From positions 5,032,001 through 5,096,000 of the forward strand of contig WPIO01000022.1 in the NCBI GenBank assembly GCA_009760855.2: a stretch of 64,000 nt of DNA, given 5' to 3'. Below, piece after piece: positions 35,930 through 46,095 of this stretch. Origin of the DNA: Cristatella mucedo (taxonomy: Eukaryota; Bryozoa; Phylactolaemata; Cristatellidae). Within the stretch, counting starts at the first letter, position 1. Each line of letters begins with the position of its first letter. A program made the translations under genes and the position numbers. The notes beneath the pieces were generated by a model. That model was not told where the DNA came from. It did no database searches and saw only the letters and a list, made by a program, of their open reading frames with translations.

Positions 35930-37064
35930 ACGAAAGGCGGAAATGCATGTATCAAAATTATCAAAGTGGGCGCGAGCAGGTCTTTATCCCGCCAATATAC
36001 TCGCAAGCGATACGAATGTATGTGTCAAATCTATTACGGTATTCACTAATAAAATGTTCAAGAACAATGCGTGGGCTGCCGTTCGGACCCATCGGCGAGA
36101 GCGAAACTCCTTATGGCAAGACTTGTCTCAAAGTCGTCCTTTTTGACAGAATCTAAATGCGGTGGCATGCAAAAAGCTACATGCGCAAGACTCGTTCTAT
36201 CTTCATTCAATTCACGTCGTCTTTCTGTGGTCTCATATGTTCAGGGTCTCATCACCTTGATCACCAAGTAGCCATTTTTGTCGGATACAAAAAGCATTGC
36301 ACAAGCTAGCGAGTTTGTTATACAGAAAGCTGCAATATTTTAGGCGCGATAACAACTTTCCAGAGCGACCAAATCTCGTACAAAACGAGGCATAATTCAA
36401 GCTTTTATTGCCAGTCCAATCGTCCGAGCTCGTCTCTATCCTTGATTTCTCGGGACTGCCATTCTGCAGTAGCATTCTACTTCTGCGAAGCATACCTACT
36501 TCAAGTCGGCCTCTCATCGCTTCGACGACAGCCGGCTCCTGAATAGGGGATTTCTTTCTTTCACTCTAGTCTGGTCTGAGTCGCTTAAGAGGGAATGTAA
36601 CAACCCCTACAATAAGCAAGGTTTGTTAGTCAGTCAGTGTGCTTGTTAATTCTTTAGTCCGTTACTGACGTCTAGCTAAACATTTGGTCCTTGTGTAATC
36701 TATAGTACTACTACAACGGTACGAAAATAATGAGTGTCATATTGTAAAGGGGGAAGTGAATTATTTGCTAATTTGCATACACAGCGGAAAGATGCTCTCT
36801 CATATTGAAATTGTACATGATTTGCAGCGCCAGCCTTTAGATGTCAGCGACGGACGTGCATACGTGGATTCTGCCCGCGATTATTTAAGGCGGCCTTACT
36901 AAATTTCTAAACACATTTAGAGGGGCTTAGAATATCTATTACCTAAGTTTGAAGATCGTCAGCACGTCTGCACGTTTCATATAAGCAAATAAATGCTGAT
37001 TTTCTCGCTGGTGCATATGAATAAATTTTAGCTACCCTGATAAAATACTATTACCTAGCGATCC
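35930..37064. other. Unassigned stretch
   Basis: No gene or repeat family was recognised. Confidence 0.4.
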
Positions 37065-37284
37065 TCGTGGGTGACCTAGCCGATTGCATCTGTAGTTTCT
37101 TTGTCAGCAAGATAGACAAGATCAGCGAGTCCATCCCAAAGGTAGCAGCATCCCCTTTGGACTCCTGTCCCTTAATTACATCAGCACAGGACTCTTGTCC
37201 CTTGAGTCCGTGCAGCACCTCAATGTCTACATTCAAGGAGGCCACGATTGATCTCATCCTAGAATTCATCTCCCAGTCAAAGAA

Positions 37285-37393
37285 GAATACCGCTTGCAGC
37301 GGCGATAGCGTTTTACGGTAGCTTTTCACGACCTCAGGACCGAGGTCGTGAAAAGCAACCGCCTCACCTAGCGTGCCATCGCGGCTGTAGGCC
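37285..37393 (-). mobile_element. SINE-1 copy inserted in L2-A, box B replaced by a fold-back
   Basis: The minus strand begins GCCGCGATGGCACGCTAGGT and GAGGCGGTTGCTTTTCACGA, then CCTCGGTCCTGAGGTCGT. Where other copies continue GGGTTCGAATCC (box B), this one reads GAAAAGCTACCG, the reverse complement of its own upstream sequence. It then resumes with ATCGCCGCTGCAAGCGG. The insertion lies between the L2-A codons for SQSKKN and the following SPT. Confidence 0.85.
37316..37361. repeat. 20-bp quasi-palindrome inside SINE-1
   Basis: CGGTAGCTTTTCACGACCTC (37316-37335) and the sequence at 37342-37361 are inverted copies with one mismatch, separated by 6 bases. Confidence 0.9.
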
Positions 37394-38480
37394 CTAGTCC
37401 CACTCTCTTACTTCTATGATGTTTAGATCTGCTTCTGCCCTGCATAACTAACATAACAAATATGTCCTCCGCCTCAGGTAATGTCTCTGCACCTTTGAAA
37501 AGCTTTTGCTAGGCTATTAATTAAAAGAGTAACTGTTACAGGAGAAGTTCAGCCCCTTCCGCTCAATCTCCCTAATGCCGCTCTTATCTAACACACTGGA
37601 ACGAGGAGTGGCTAACTAACTGAACTCTTAAATTGGGACCTCAAATCTAGCAAGTAACTTCCAGTCTGGGCTTAGGGCTCATCACTCCAGAGTCAGCATT
37701 GCTTAAGGTGTAGAACGACCTTCTCAGGAATGCAGACTTGGGTAAAGTCTCTCTGCTTGTTCTGCTTGATCATTCGGCAGCGCTCGAAACAATTGATCAC
37801 AAAGTCCTTCTTGATTGTCTCGCCTGGGCATCACTTGCCCTGCACTGCATTAGTTCAGGTCCTCAGTCTCAGTGGGAGACTCCAGAGTATTGAAGTGAAC
37901 GGACAAAGATCCTCCGAGGAACCATTGAAGTGCGGGGTACCTCAGCATGCTCTGTGCTTGGTCCGCTTCTTTTCAAAGTTTATACTTTCCTTCTTGACGA
38001 TGTGATCGCCAAGCGCAAACTAGGCTTTCACGTCTATGCAAGTGACACTCTGTTGTACCTTTGCTTTGATTCCTCCTAGCCCTCCAGCAAGTTTAACTCT
38101 GTACACACTCTTGCTGTATATATTGATGACATCCGCACATGGATGGAAGCAAAACTCTTAAATTGAATGATGATAAAACGAACTTACTAGTTACGGGCAA
38201 ACCAAGTGTTATTTAGACATTGGAAAACCTAACGCTCAAAATCGGCTCCGCCAGCATATATCCTGTTGAATCTGTACGTAATCTAGGTGTCCTGTTCCAA
38301 AGTGACCTTTCATTAGACGACCACATGAGCTCCACGATCAAGTCTGCTTACTTTCAGCTACATAACTTTGCTAAAATTCGGGCTTGTTTAGACAGGGATA
38401 CCAAATCAAAGTTGGTCCATGCATTTGTGACATCCCGTCTTGACTCTGTAACTCACTGCTTGATGGCCTACCGTCATGTG

Positions 38481-39218
38481 TGTACCCAGGCTGGGTTCGG
38501 TGGACAGGGACCGGACGGCTATAGTGAGGTTTAGGGCCACCGGCTAGGCCGGGGTCGGACCCTACGGCATGGCCGGATGTATGCGGTGACGTGAGGTCAC
38601 CGGGGCTCTTGGGTACGGGAAGTTGGCCAAGTAAGTCGTGGTGTTGGAGGCTCCCGGTCTCGCCGAGTTATGCACCTGGATTCGTGCAGGCGTGCTCCGG
38701 CGATGCGGCCACGCACGCAAGGGAACGAGTACCCAAGGCCCGAGCGGAGCTGGATAGCTCGCTCGTTGTTGACTTGTTTTTATTCCGCTTTCCTCGTGTA
38801 GTGTGTTCGTGAGCCCCCCCCCCGTGTGTTGGCGTCTTTTGGTGGAAGCTTACGACTGAAGTAGTTGTCGACTCGGACTAGCCAGTAGTTACTCAGCCAG
38901 CCGGGTTTTGGATGGCGTACGCTCGTACTGTTGGATTCGGAGTCGATACAACGACAGGACTGCAGAAGCCGACTGACCCCAACTAACACGTTTGTCCGCG
39001 CTTGCGGCGTCATCCCGCGCCCTATAGTTTACTATGTATAGGACCCTCCCTGTAGACTTGTTTAGTTCCCCCGTTGTTGTTGGCGCATGCGTTATAAAGA
39101 TGTTTAACCTGACGGCCGCTCGTCTTACCCTAGCTCGGCGGCATGGCGAGCGGCAGCGTGGCCGGAGTATGGCGGGGTTTGGCGGGAATTAGCCTTTGAC
39201 CCCTGGAACCCGGTTACG
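38481..39218 (+). mobile_element. Probable solo LTR (738 bp) inside L2-A
   Basis: The insert begins TGTACCCAGG and ends CCCGGTTACG, giving short imperfect inverted ends (TGTA-CC / GG-TTACG; a canonical final CA would be TACA). It is bordered by a 4-bp duplication TGTG (38477-38480, 39219-39222). The L2-A sequence continues across it exactly as in the copy at 14480-14500. TATAAA at 39093-39098 fits an LTR promoter. The GC-rich sequence has no coding content, no RT and no second LTR, so a solo LTR left by recombination is the simplest reading. A long non-autonomous DNA element is the alternative. Strand is inferred from the TATA box. Confidence 0.72.
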
Positions 39219-39345
39219 TGTGCAATCAGGTGCTTACAGATAGTGCAAAACTCTGCAGCTAGGTTTGTCTGTCGTGAGCGTCCCAGTTGCTACATCACAC
39301 CACTTCTTGTCGACCTTCACTGGCTCCCAGTCAAGCAACGCATCG

Positions 39346-39478
39346 ATCCCAGTCTGCCTTATTTCAGCTGCACAGCATTGCTAAAATGTGGGCTTTCTTA
39401 GATACGGATATTAAATCGAAACTGCTCCAGGCGTTTGTGACATCCCGTTTCGATTTCTATAACTCACCGCTAATACGC
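39346..39478 (+). mobile_element. Second L2-A fragment joined out of order
   Basis: Encodes QSALFQLHSIAKMWAFLDTD, IKSKLLQAFVTSRFDFYNSP, a part of L2-A that lies upstream of the preceding fragment (ends 39345). The junction therefore reflects a second copy or a rearrangement. Confidence 0.75.
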
Positions 39479-40904
39479 GAACTGATACTGCTAGAACGTT
39501 CAGCAGACCGTCGGCGAGCTATTCCGGAGTACGTTAACCTTACTTGTCTATCCCCTGGTCGGTGTCCGAGACTCGGCATCCTTGTCTCTTGTGCGATCGA
39601 CAAACTCTCTCGCATCAATCTCGCGGCGGTGCGATTCTCATCTCAATCTCGCGGTGGTGCGAGTAGGCACGTGACGGACGTAGAACAGCCGCACGAGGCG
39701 AGTGAGTTAGCACTTGAAGTCCTGCCGATTACTACCGAGCGGCAGAAGATGGCGCTCACGAGAGAAGACTGAAGAAAGGGCAGCGCAGCGCAGTCGTTCC
39801 CGCGTAGGTGCGCCTCTGCTAAAGCAGTCTGCCGGCAGTCTAGAAGATATTGGACCAGCAATCGCCATAGCCATAGAGACCTACACCGCCAGGGTGGCAG
39901 CGCCGGCCACCTAGCTCCGTGCACGGGGCCGTCTGTGACGTCAGCCCAGTGCAGGTCGGCCACACCCGACCCAATATCCGTCCGGTGGGGAAACAAAGGA
40001 CGCTCTCACACGGCCGCTGGGCTGCGGTAGGTAGCGTGCGCTAAGAGGACGCTGCCTTCCTCCTCCGCGCCTGAACTCGCGGCCTGGCCGTCCATCTTCT
40101 TCTCCTCCTCCTCCTCCTTGTGAGAATACCTGCGTTGGTCTAGAACCCGACCGCGAGTTATGCTTAGCAACGCATACAAGCTCTCACGCGTGCATATTTA
40201 GGCGGTGTATGCTGGGTGTGGTAAGATGGCTGGCAGTAGAGATCTGACTGAAGCAGCTGCTGAGTACTGCTTCAGCAGCTGGTTTAAATCGTCAGAGGCT
40301 AGGAGCTATTTAGAGCTAAAAGTGGTGCACATTTAATACCATTCGCTAGTCTCACTTGACAGGCCAGTGCAAAGATTTCAGGACACTCGTGGATCTATCG
40401 GCACGCTAGCGCGATAGCCGTTAGCATGAGCCTGCTGGGGGGTGGGGGGTGGGGGGTGGGCGAAACGTTCTCCCCAGTTTGGCACTGGAGAATCGAGCAG
40501 CTGACTTGTGTAGCCTGTGTACTAAAGGCCAGAGACCTATAGAGGGCTTCCATTGTTTAGCCAGATTCCGGTGTGAAATAGCTTGTACTCTAGCAACGTT
40601 TATTTAAAGCCGCCGGATGCTTCAAAGGCAGGCTGCAGGTCAGAGCCGAGGATTGCCCTCCCCTGGGTTTGATCGTGGAGCTCTAAGGCACTACTGACCT
40701 GAAATGCATCATGGCCTTACCAGTATGCTAGCCGAAGACCAGGCGATCTGGAATTACAATACGGAATTACAGGTTTCGGGTACTTGAATAGGGCCGTCCA
40801 GCCAATGAGTCAATTAGCAAATGGAGTTATCATCGCTCTGCCCTTACGTGGAATAAACCGGAATGCCAGCTGATAGCAGTAGCGAAAAATTTACGAGCGA
40901 TGAA
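39479..40904. other. Unassigned stretch with G-quadruplex motif
   Basis: No gene was recognised. A short (CTC)n-like run lies at 40096-40118 and the G-tract at 40437-40460 is annotated separately. Confidence 0.4.
40437..40460 (+). other. G-quadruplex-forming tract
   Basis: Three runs of six G's and one of three, separated by single T's. This fits the strictest one-base-loop G4 consensus on the + strand. Confidence 0.9.
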
Positions 40905-41113
40905 ATGAATAAAAAACTACTAGCTGATGTGACAGCCTGTTTTTTTTATTTAACACCTTTTTGTGTAGCGGCAAAAGACCAGAAGAGCCTCAAAGGCCCC
41001 ACCGCTTGCAGCGGCAACAAAAGATCGCCCACCACAGGATTCGAACCCACAACCTTGGGCTGGGAGCGTGAATAGACAGACCGACCACCGTACCTAGTGT
41101 GCCATTACGGCTG
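40905..41113 (-). mobile_element. SINE-1 copy with possible target duplication
   Basis: The minus strand starts GCCGTAATGGCACACTAGGT and passes box B GTGGGTTCGAATCCTG, GGGCGATCTTTTGTTGCC and AGGCTGTCACATCAGCTAG to a T-rich tail. ATGAAAT occurs just outside both ends (near 40900 and 41117), a plausible short target duplication. Confidence 0.88.
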
Positions 41114-42014
41114 CAATGAAATTAGTTTGGGTTTCAAAAGTCCTAGGTTAAATATATGCCAAATTATCTGCCTCAATTCTCTGCCGCTCGGTTGTTAAGA
41201 CCACTGGGCGTGTATATTAGAACGAGCCCTGACGAAGCTCAAATATAAGTGAGTACACAGCCGCGGACATATCGACTTCGGCAGGCAAAAGAAGATAAAG
41301 CTTGCGCATTAAGTCCACAAGCCAGCTCGGCTGTCGAAGACGAGCACTCAAGCGAGCGGTATATATTTAAATAGACCAATAGATACATAAATAGATCGAC
41401 GGACAAATAGGAAAGCTGAGATATACGGGAAATCATTTCGTGGAAAAATTCCTTTAAAGATCGTTCGGAGCCCACGAAGATTTCATGAAACTATTTTCTT
41501 TTTATAAAAGGCACAGCATTCCTAGTTGGTCTCAGCATTTAACCCGATCGAGGTCAAGGCGGATCGAGAATGCGATCTTTGGCAATCGTGCAGCTCGTTT
41601 CTCCAGCTTCCGTAAAAATCAGATCGAATAAAAAGATCGTCATCTAGAAGTTCATCTCCAAGTCCAAGAAGAAAGTACTAGATTTCTAAGCTCTTTATCA
41701 ACCGTCCTTTTTCTGAAATGGCTAGATATGCCGCTGCCAAAAATAACTAATACAATAAGCTTACTCTTAGCCTCAGGTTTTAAACCTGCGCCCTCCAAAA
41801 AAGCTGCCGTCAGGCCACCGTTTACGAAGTCAGTATTGGGCCAGAAGAATTTATTCAACTTCCTCCAAGTCGCCCTCCATAGAAAGGACGCTCGAACTAC
41901 TGACAGCAGCCAAGCTAAACTCTTACATTAGGAATCGAATCAAAGAAAGTACTTTCCAAGCAGCCGTGATTTAAAACTAAGTACGCCTCAGTGTCAGTGC
42001 GAATGCGTATGTTT
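41114..42014. other. Unassigned stretch
   Basis: No gene or repeat family was recognised. Confidence 0.4.
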
Positions 42015-42125
42015 TACGACCTTCTCAGGAATATTAACCTATGTAACATCTCATTGCTATTACTGCTCGATCTCTCGGCAGCATTGATTATCACGCTACC
42101 ATTGATTATCCAGTCTTTTGATCTG
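42015..42125 (+). mobile_element. L2-A LINE RT fragment
   Basis: TTTACGACCTTCTCAGGAAT followed by sequence encoding 'CNISLLLLLDLSAALI' corresponds to the L2-A block NDLLRNADLGKVSLLVLLDHSAALETIDH. Only about 110 bases are recognisable. Confidence 0.6.
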
Positions 42126-42264
42126 TCAAGTTGCCGGAAATGAAGTCTTCGGCTCTGGTACCTACCCAAATGGCGGCACAATATAACGTGTGCACGTCAT
42201 CCACTTTTCTGCACCCACCTACGCACAAAATACCAGGAACTAATTCCAAAATGTGACAATATTA

Positions 42265-42556
42265 ATTATAGTAATACATTTGTATAGCGCCCTCAGAGAA
42301 CCTAATCTCTTTCTACGCATTTTACATATGCCTTAAAGGAAGCACAATCGAATTATTAGTGGTAGCATGCTAAATGATAACAAGCATAACATGGTTAGAG
42401 GTGACATGCACAGGGTCAGCATGCAAATATGATAGCACACAAAAGATGAATCACTAAGATCCACTAAGTGCTGTGATAAATAGGTGCGTGTTTAGCTTCT
42501 TTTTAATATCGTCAAGTCATGGGATGTCATGACGCCAGTTGGAAGTGAGTGACATT
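42265..42556 (-). mobile_element. L2-A LINE 3' end
   Basis: The minus strand runs from the block encoding the post-APKAW region (GACATCCCATGACTTGACGA, TTAAAAAGAAGCTAAACACG) through CACCTCTAACCATGTTATGC to TAGAAAGAGATTAGGTTCTC, TGAGGGCGCTATACAAATGT and an ATT-type tail. Confidence 0.85.
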
Positions 42557-42573
42557 TTTTACTTCCTATTACC

Positions 42574-42583
42574 TCATTTTTGC
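42574..42583. repeat. Target-site duplication of MULE, left copy
   Basis: TCATTTTTGC, identical to 44642-44651. Confidence 0.85.
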
Positions 42584-42977
42584 GGTTGGGTGACTATTGA
42601 ACCTACGACTACTGACCCTACGACAATTGGCCTGTACCAACCGGCCTATACGACAATTGATCTATATACCATCTGATCTGTGACTATTGAACTTATGACA
42701 ACTGGCAATTGATCTAAATGTCAATTTATATGAATGATGCACAATTTTTAATTTACGCTATTGATAAAAATAATTAACAATGAATTCATGACTGTCTGAA
42801 AATTTTTATATTTATGCAACAGGATTGTTAGTAAAACAGTTTTTTCTCTTAAGTGTCAAACATGTTCATTAAGTTCTAGATAAAATCGATCTTAATGTTA
42901 CTGTAGCATCTCAGCTAATTATGCGACAAATATGCAACGACACGAAGAAAAGTTAGAACATCTGTACGACATTAACC

Positions 42978-44378
42978 TTATACAGCCAGTCGAACATTTT
43001 CGGCAAGCTCACGGTATTTCTTTGCTTGGACAACAAGAACGCCAGTGGTGCCTTGCAAGAACAAGGCAGTCTGCTTACTGTGGTCCATGAGAAGCCCTTT
43101 CAGAAATGTCCACGTCGTCGGATGATGGCACTGGAACAATGCTTGGAAACCGTAATGCCACCCCTCTACTGAATTAGTTGTACTAGCTACACCGTCTACG
43201 GACGCCCCATACTGATTCCACATCCCCACAGGGAAGAGCGCACTGCCGTAGTTATCACCTTGGCCTCAAAGACATGTGCCTCGGATGTAGGTATGTTCGA
43301 AGTATGAGATCAGTTCGCTCATACGCTCATGTGATGGCGTAGAGTCGGACAGCAGCTCGAATGCTTCGATGACGTCAGTCTCTGGTACATGTGCCAGTGC
43401 TGGTAGACATTGAACTGCACTACGGATAACACCATCAGTTTCATAATCCTCTTTCATTCCCAACTCGTTGAACTTTCGTATAGCGTTCTGAGCGCGATGG
43501 AAGTAGCAGCCCGTGGTTGTAGCTGTCGAGTACAAGGCAGAGAAAGCATTAATAGCTGCTGCTGCATCGAAATCGGTGAAAATTGTTCGAGGGTTTTGCA
43601 GCAGTTTGTATGAGACGCTTTAGTTCGGCGAGAAGGCGATCGTATGTTGCGCGAGTCTTGTTTGGAAGTAGGCAGTATATTCCAACAGGGGTAAGTCCTG
43701 GGACAAATTGAAAATGAATGATGCACAGTTGAAAGAAAAGTAAGCGAACTACTTGAAACGTACCGTCAGATGGCCACACGTCTGCGCGAGCCAAGCCGTC
43801 TAGTAAAGTGCTACTTCCGAGGATAATCAGCCCCGACCCTGTCCTGGTCCTGAGTCAGACAGTACAAAATCAATGAACTTCTGTGGAATGTCAAATAACA
43901 GATCTGTGAGTATCGGTGGTGAAGTTCCGTCAGCCTCGGACAAGTCCTTCTTTCTCTGCCGCTGCAGTGCTCGATTCAAGGTTGACTTCTTCGGTAAAGC
44001 CATTAACGCGTCATCAGATAGGTTCCTACCCACAGAACCTTGCACTACACTCAGAGTCGTAGAAACTTCCGACATCTTAGCCTTCACGTCATCAACAGTC
44101 TTTCTTGCCCGGGCTATTGCTATGTTTCCTTCGTGGCAGGGTTCTGGAGCGCGATTTCCAACTACTGTAGTGCCATTCGTTATTAGACGAGCATCGCAAC
44201 CAAGCTGACGGTATTTGCAGCATCGCCAATTCGTAGTGCCGCTTGCATTAACGATTACTTTCGAGTATTCAAAGTTTCTATATATCGCAGTAGCATTTCC
44301 ACGCTCGGAGAATTCGTACTGTATTGCTTGACTCCATGATCTATAAATATTTTTATGTTCAACAATTAATAACTTCAA
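42978..44378 (-). pseudogene. FLYWCH-MULE transposase, two frameshifts and one stop
   Basis: The N-terminal part (44378-43827) has a FLYWCH-type zinc finger: NTNWRCCKYRQLGCDARLIT-like spacing (GTTNWRCCKYRQLGCDARLI), with CHEGN supplying the later Cys/His. The MULE domain follows in other frames: WPSDGTFQVV (first catalytic Asp), VPGLTPVGIYCLLPNKTRAT, then after a frameshift near 43577 DAAAAINAF (second Asp) and TGCYFHRAQNAIRKF, then ALAHVPETDVIEAFELL. An in-frame TGA at about 43265 precedes WNQYGASVDGVASTTNSVEG, whose final Glu is the third catalytic residue. A first frameshift lies near 43825-43835. All three acidic residues remain, so the damage is recent-looking. As it stands it cannot make a complete transposase. 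Confidence 0.93.
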
Positions 44379-44440
44379 AATTTATCAATTCTATTTATTT
44401 ATACTAGCTGATATCCAATCCTTATAATAGTCTATAACCT

Positions 44441-44468
44441 AATATATATATATATATATATATATATA
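44441..44468. repeat. (TA)n microsatellite inside the MULE
   Basis: About 13 TA units between the transposase start and the right TIR. Confidence 0.9.
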
Positions 44469-44641
44469 ACCTAATTTTATCAAATAAAACCGATCTGCAC
44501 CAGTTTTATTTGTATTGCCTATTTCTGATCTTAGGGCCACTTTTCAAAGATCAGTTGTCATATAGATCAAATGTCATATAGGCCGGTTGGTACAGGCCAA
44601 ATGTCGTAGGGCAAGTAGTCACAAGTTCAATAGTCGGTACA

Positions 44642-44651
44642 TCATTTTTGC
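44642..44651. repeat. Target-site duplication of MULE, right copy
   Basis: TCATTTTTGC, identical to 42574-42583. Confidence 0.85.
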
Positions 44652-44759
44652 ACTGCATTGCAACGGCGTGGGTCCCATTTCGAGATTTCTGAGCTCGTAT
44701 GAGGTACCCTAGAGATTTGTTCGAGGTCCACTTGTTTTCCCAATTTATATTCTCCCCTT

Positions 44760-45025
44760 ACCGCCATAAGCACCCAACACAATCTAGGCTCGGTTTGTAT
44801 TTACTGGGCCGAAAAGATGTGCCTTTAGTTGAGACTCAAATTCTCCAAAGTCAATACAGGCAAATACATAACCCAGAAGTAAGTTCCAGACTTTCGGTGC
44901 CTGCGAATTGAGCGTAAGTCCTGGTCGCCACAATCTAAGTGTCTGGTGAAAAACTACTTTTCGCAAGATGATTGCATCAACTCGACTGTGAAGGGACCTG
45001 ATTTCACGTTCACATACTTGCAAAC
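44760..45025 (-). pseudogene. LINE C-terminal fragment, third L2-like subfamily
   Basis: The minus strand reads EIRSLHSRVDAIILRKVVFH, LTLNSQAPKVWNLLLGYVF and FGEFESQLKAHLFGPVN. The order (basic stretch, NS-APKxWN-L, F-S-LK-HLF) parallels the C-terminus of L2 elements, but the sequence differs from L2-A and L2-B. Confidence 0.5.
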
Positions 45026-45034
45026 ATTTGGGCG

Positions 45035-45345
45035 TGCTTAGATAGGTAGCATCACCCCTGCCAAATTAGTCCATGAGTAATAACATCCCGTCTAGACTTC
45101 GGTACTCTGCCCATGCAGGTCATCCGATCTGTTCGATATCAAGCTTTTAACTGCAGACCTGCAGCTTATACTGCACAACTCCGCAGTCAGGCATTTCTAG
45201 CTCAGCATTGCAACTGCCACATCACATCAATTCTAGCCAACCTGCGCTGACTTCTTATGAAGCAAAGTATTGACTTCAATGCCCCCATTTTTCTCACTTT
45301 TCGGTCCCACCATTCTCCCACTCCGGTTTGCCTGTCCGAACCACC
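45035..45345 (+). mobile_element. L2-A LINE fragment (old)
   Basis: Contains CCAAATTAGTCCATGAGTAA, CATCCCGTCTAGACTTC, CTCCGCAGTCAGGCATTTCT, CAACTGCCACATCACATCAA and CCAACCTGCGCTGACTTC, matching the L2-A region encoding KLVHAFVTSRLD, NSAARLVCRE and LADLHWLPVKQ with many substitutions. Confidence 0.7.
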
Positions 45346-46022
45346 AACTCAAAGTGACTGTCTGTTTCTCTGAATCTGATGTAGTCAAGCTGCGCTTCGA
45401 ACAAGCCGCGAAGCCTTTGTGAGACCATACAACCAGTCTGTATCCACCCAAATCCTGCTGTAGCTCGCGACAGACCGACACGACGACAACCCACCCCACC
45501 CCCACTGACTCGGCGGCACCAGGAAGCAAGAAACCAATGTATGCCTCGCCGCATTTGCTCCAGCCGTAAAACTTTTTATTTCGGCGCTAGCGCGTGGTGA
45601 AACTGTATGCCACTATCCCCAAGTAAAGCTCCACGAAAATTATTTTTTTTTAGGGCGGTAAATATATATGTTATTATTAAATTTCCTCTCGTGTAGGTGC
45701 TCGTGGAGATGGAAACTGGACATAAAAAGTATCATCACGAATACGCACGAAATGCGTGCAGCAAGTAACGGTATGCAATTGACATTAATGCCTCCAGTTA
45801 TTCAAAATAAAACCGGTGTATTCTAGTGAACATCGGTGCCGTTACGCCACTGCTCGGCCCTATCAGTTGCTCAACGTGAGTTAACTTTTAGTAGTGGATT
45901 TCAATAGTTAATTGACGCTAGCACTTTACATAGATGCATATATCCCAGCAAAAGTTCGTCCGGCGCATTATAACTTTCAAAAACAGAAGATAACATAAAG
46001 GCGTACGACGTACAAAACTATG
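45346..46022. other. Unassigned stretch
   Basis: No gene or repeat was recognised. A TTTT Pol III stop for the tRNA gene lies near 46013-46016. Confidence 0.4.
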
Positions 46023-46095
46023 TGAACCTGACGTGACTCGAACACGCAACCTTCTGATCTGGAGTCAGACGCGCTACCAATTGCGCCACAGATTC
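46023..46095 (-). tRNA. tRNA-Trp(CCA): tRNA-Trp (anticodon CCA)
   Basis: A 73-base minus-strand gene folds as a complete cloverleaf. The acceptor stem GAATCTG pairs with CAGGTTC (one G-U), the D-arm is GCGC..GCGC, the anticodon stem is TCTGA/TCAGA around loop CTCCAGA (CCA), the variable loop has five bases, and the T-arm is GCGTG/CACGT around TTCGAGT. The discriminator base is A. There is no intron and CCA is not encoded, as expected in eukaryotes. A T-run just downstream is the Pol III terminator. Unlike the tRNA-derived SINE heads in this window it has intact stems and no repeat body, so it is taken as a real gene. Confidence 0.95.

Larger units (their letters stand above)
37065..39345 (+). 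pseudogene. L2-A LINE, long copy split by a SINE-1 and a solo LTR
   Basis: The copy consists of 37065-37284, 37394-38480 and 39223-39345. The first part is the linker (CSFFVSKIDKISESIPKVAA, STFKEATIDLILEFISQSKK). The second begins with 'CLDLLLPCITNITNMSSASG', then the RT region 'LLVLLDHSAALETIDHKVLL', 'GRLQSIEVNGQRSSEE', 'FHVYASDTLLYL' (FYADD replaced by VYASD), and 'ILYPVESVRNLGVLFQSDLS' to 'TSRLDSVTHCLMAYRHV'. The third resumes at 'QSGAYR.CKTLQLGLSVVS' and ends at KQRIDPSLPYF. Stops, frameshifts and a mutated catalytic motif show it is dead. It is the longest L2-A remnant in the window. The nesting shows that both inserts are younger. Confidence 0.9.
42584..44641 (-). mobile_element. MULE (Mutator-like) DNA transposon, 2,058 bp, FLYWCH type
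   Basis: Terminal inverted repeats of about 90 bp (42592-42683 against 44543-44634) agree at roughly 80 of 92 positions by eye. They include the exact shared block CCTGTACCAACCGGCCTATA. A 10-bp direct repeat TCATTTTTGC flanks the element, in the 8-11-bp range of Mutator elements. The interior encodes a FLYWCH zinc finger and a MULE transposase on the minus strand (annotated separately), so the whole autonomous structure is preserved although its gene is broken. The TIR is itself built of repeated short motifs such as ACGACAATTG. Confidence 0.93.

Noticed and set aside
43454-43726. 90-codon minus-strand frame inside the MULE
   Set aside because: Third-frame shadow of the transposase, with no family motifs.
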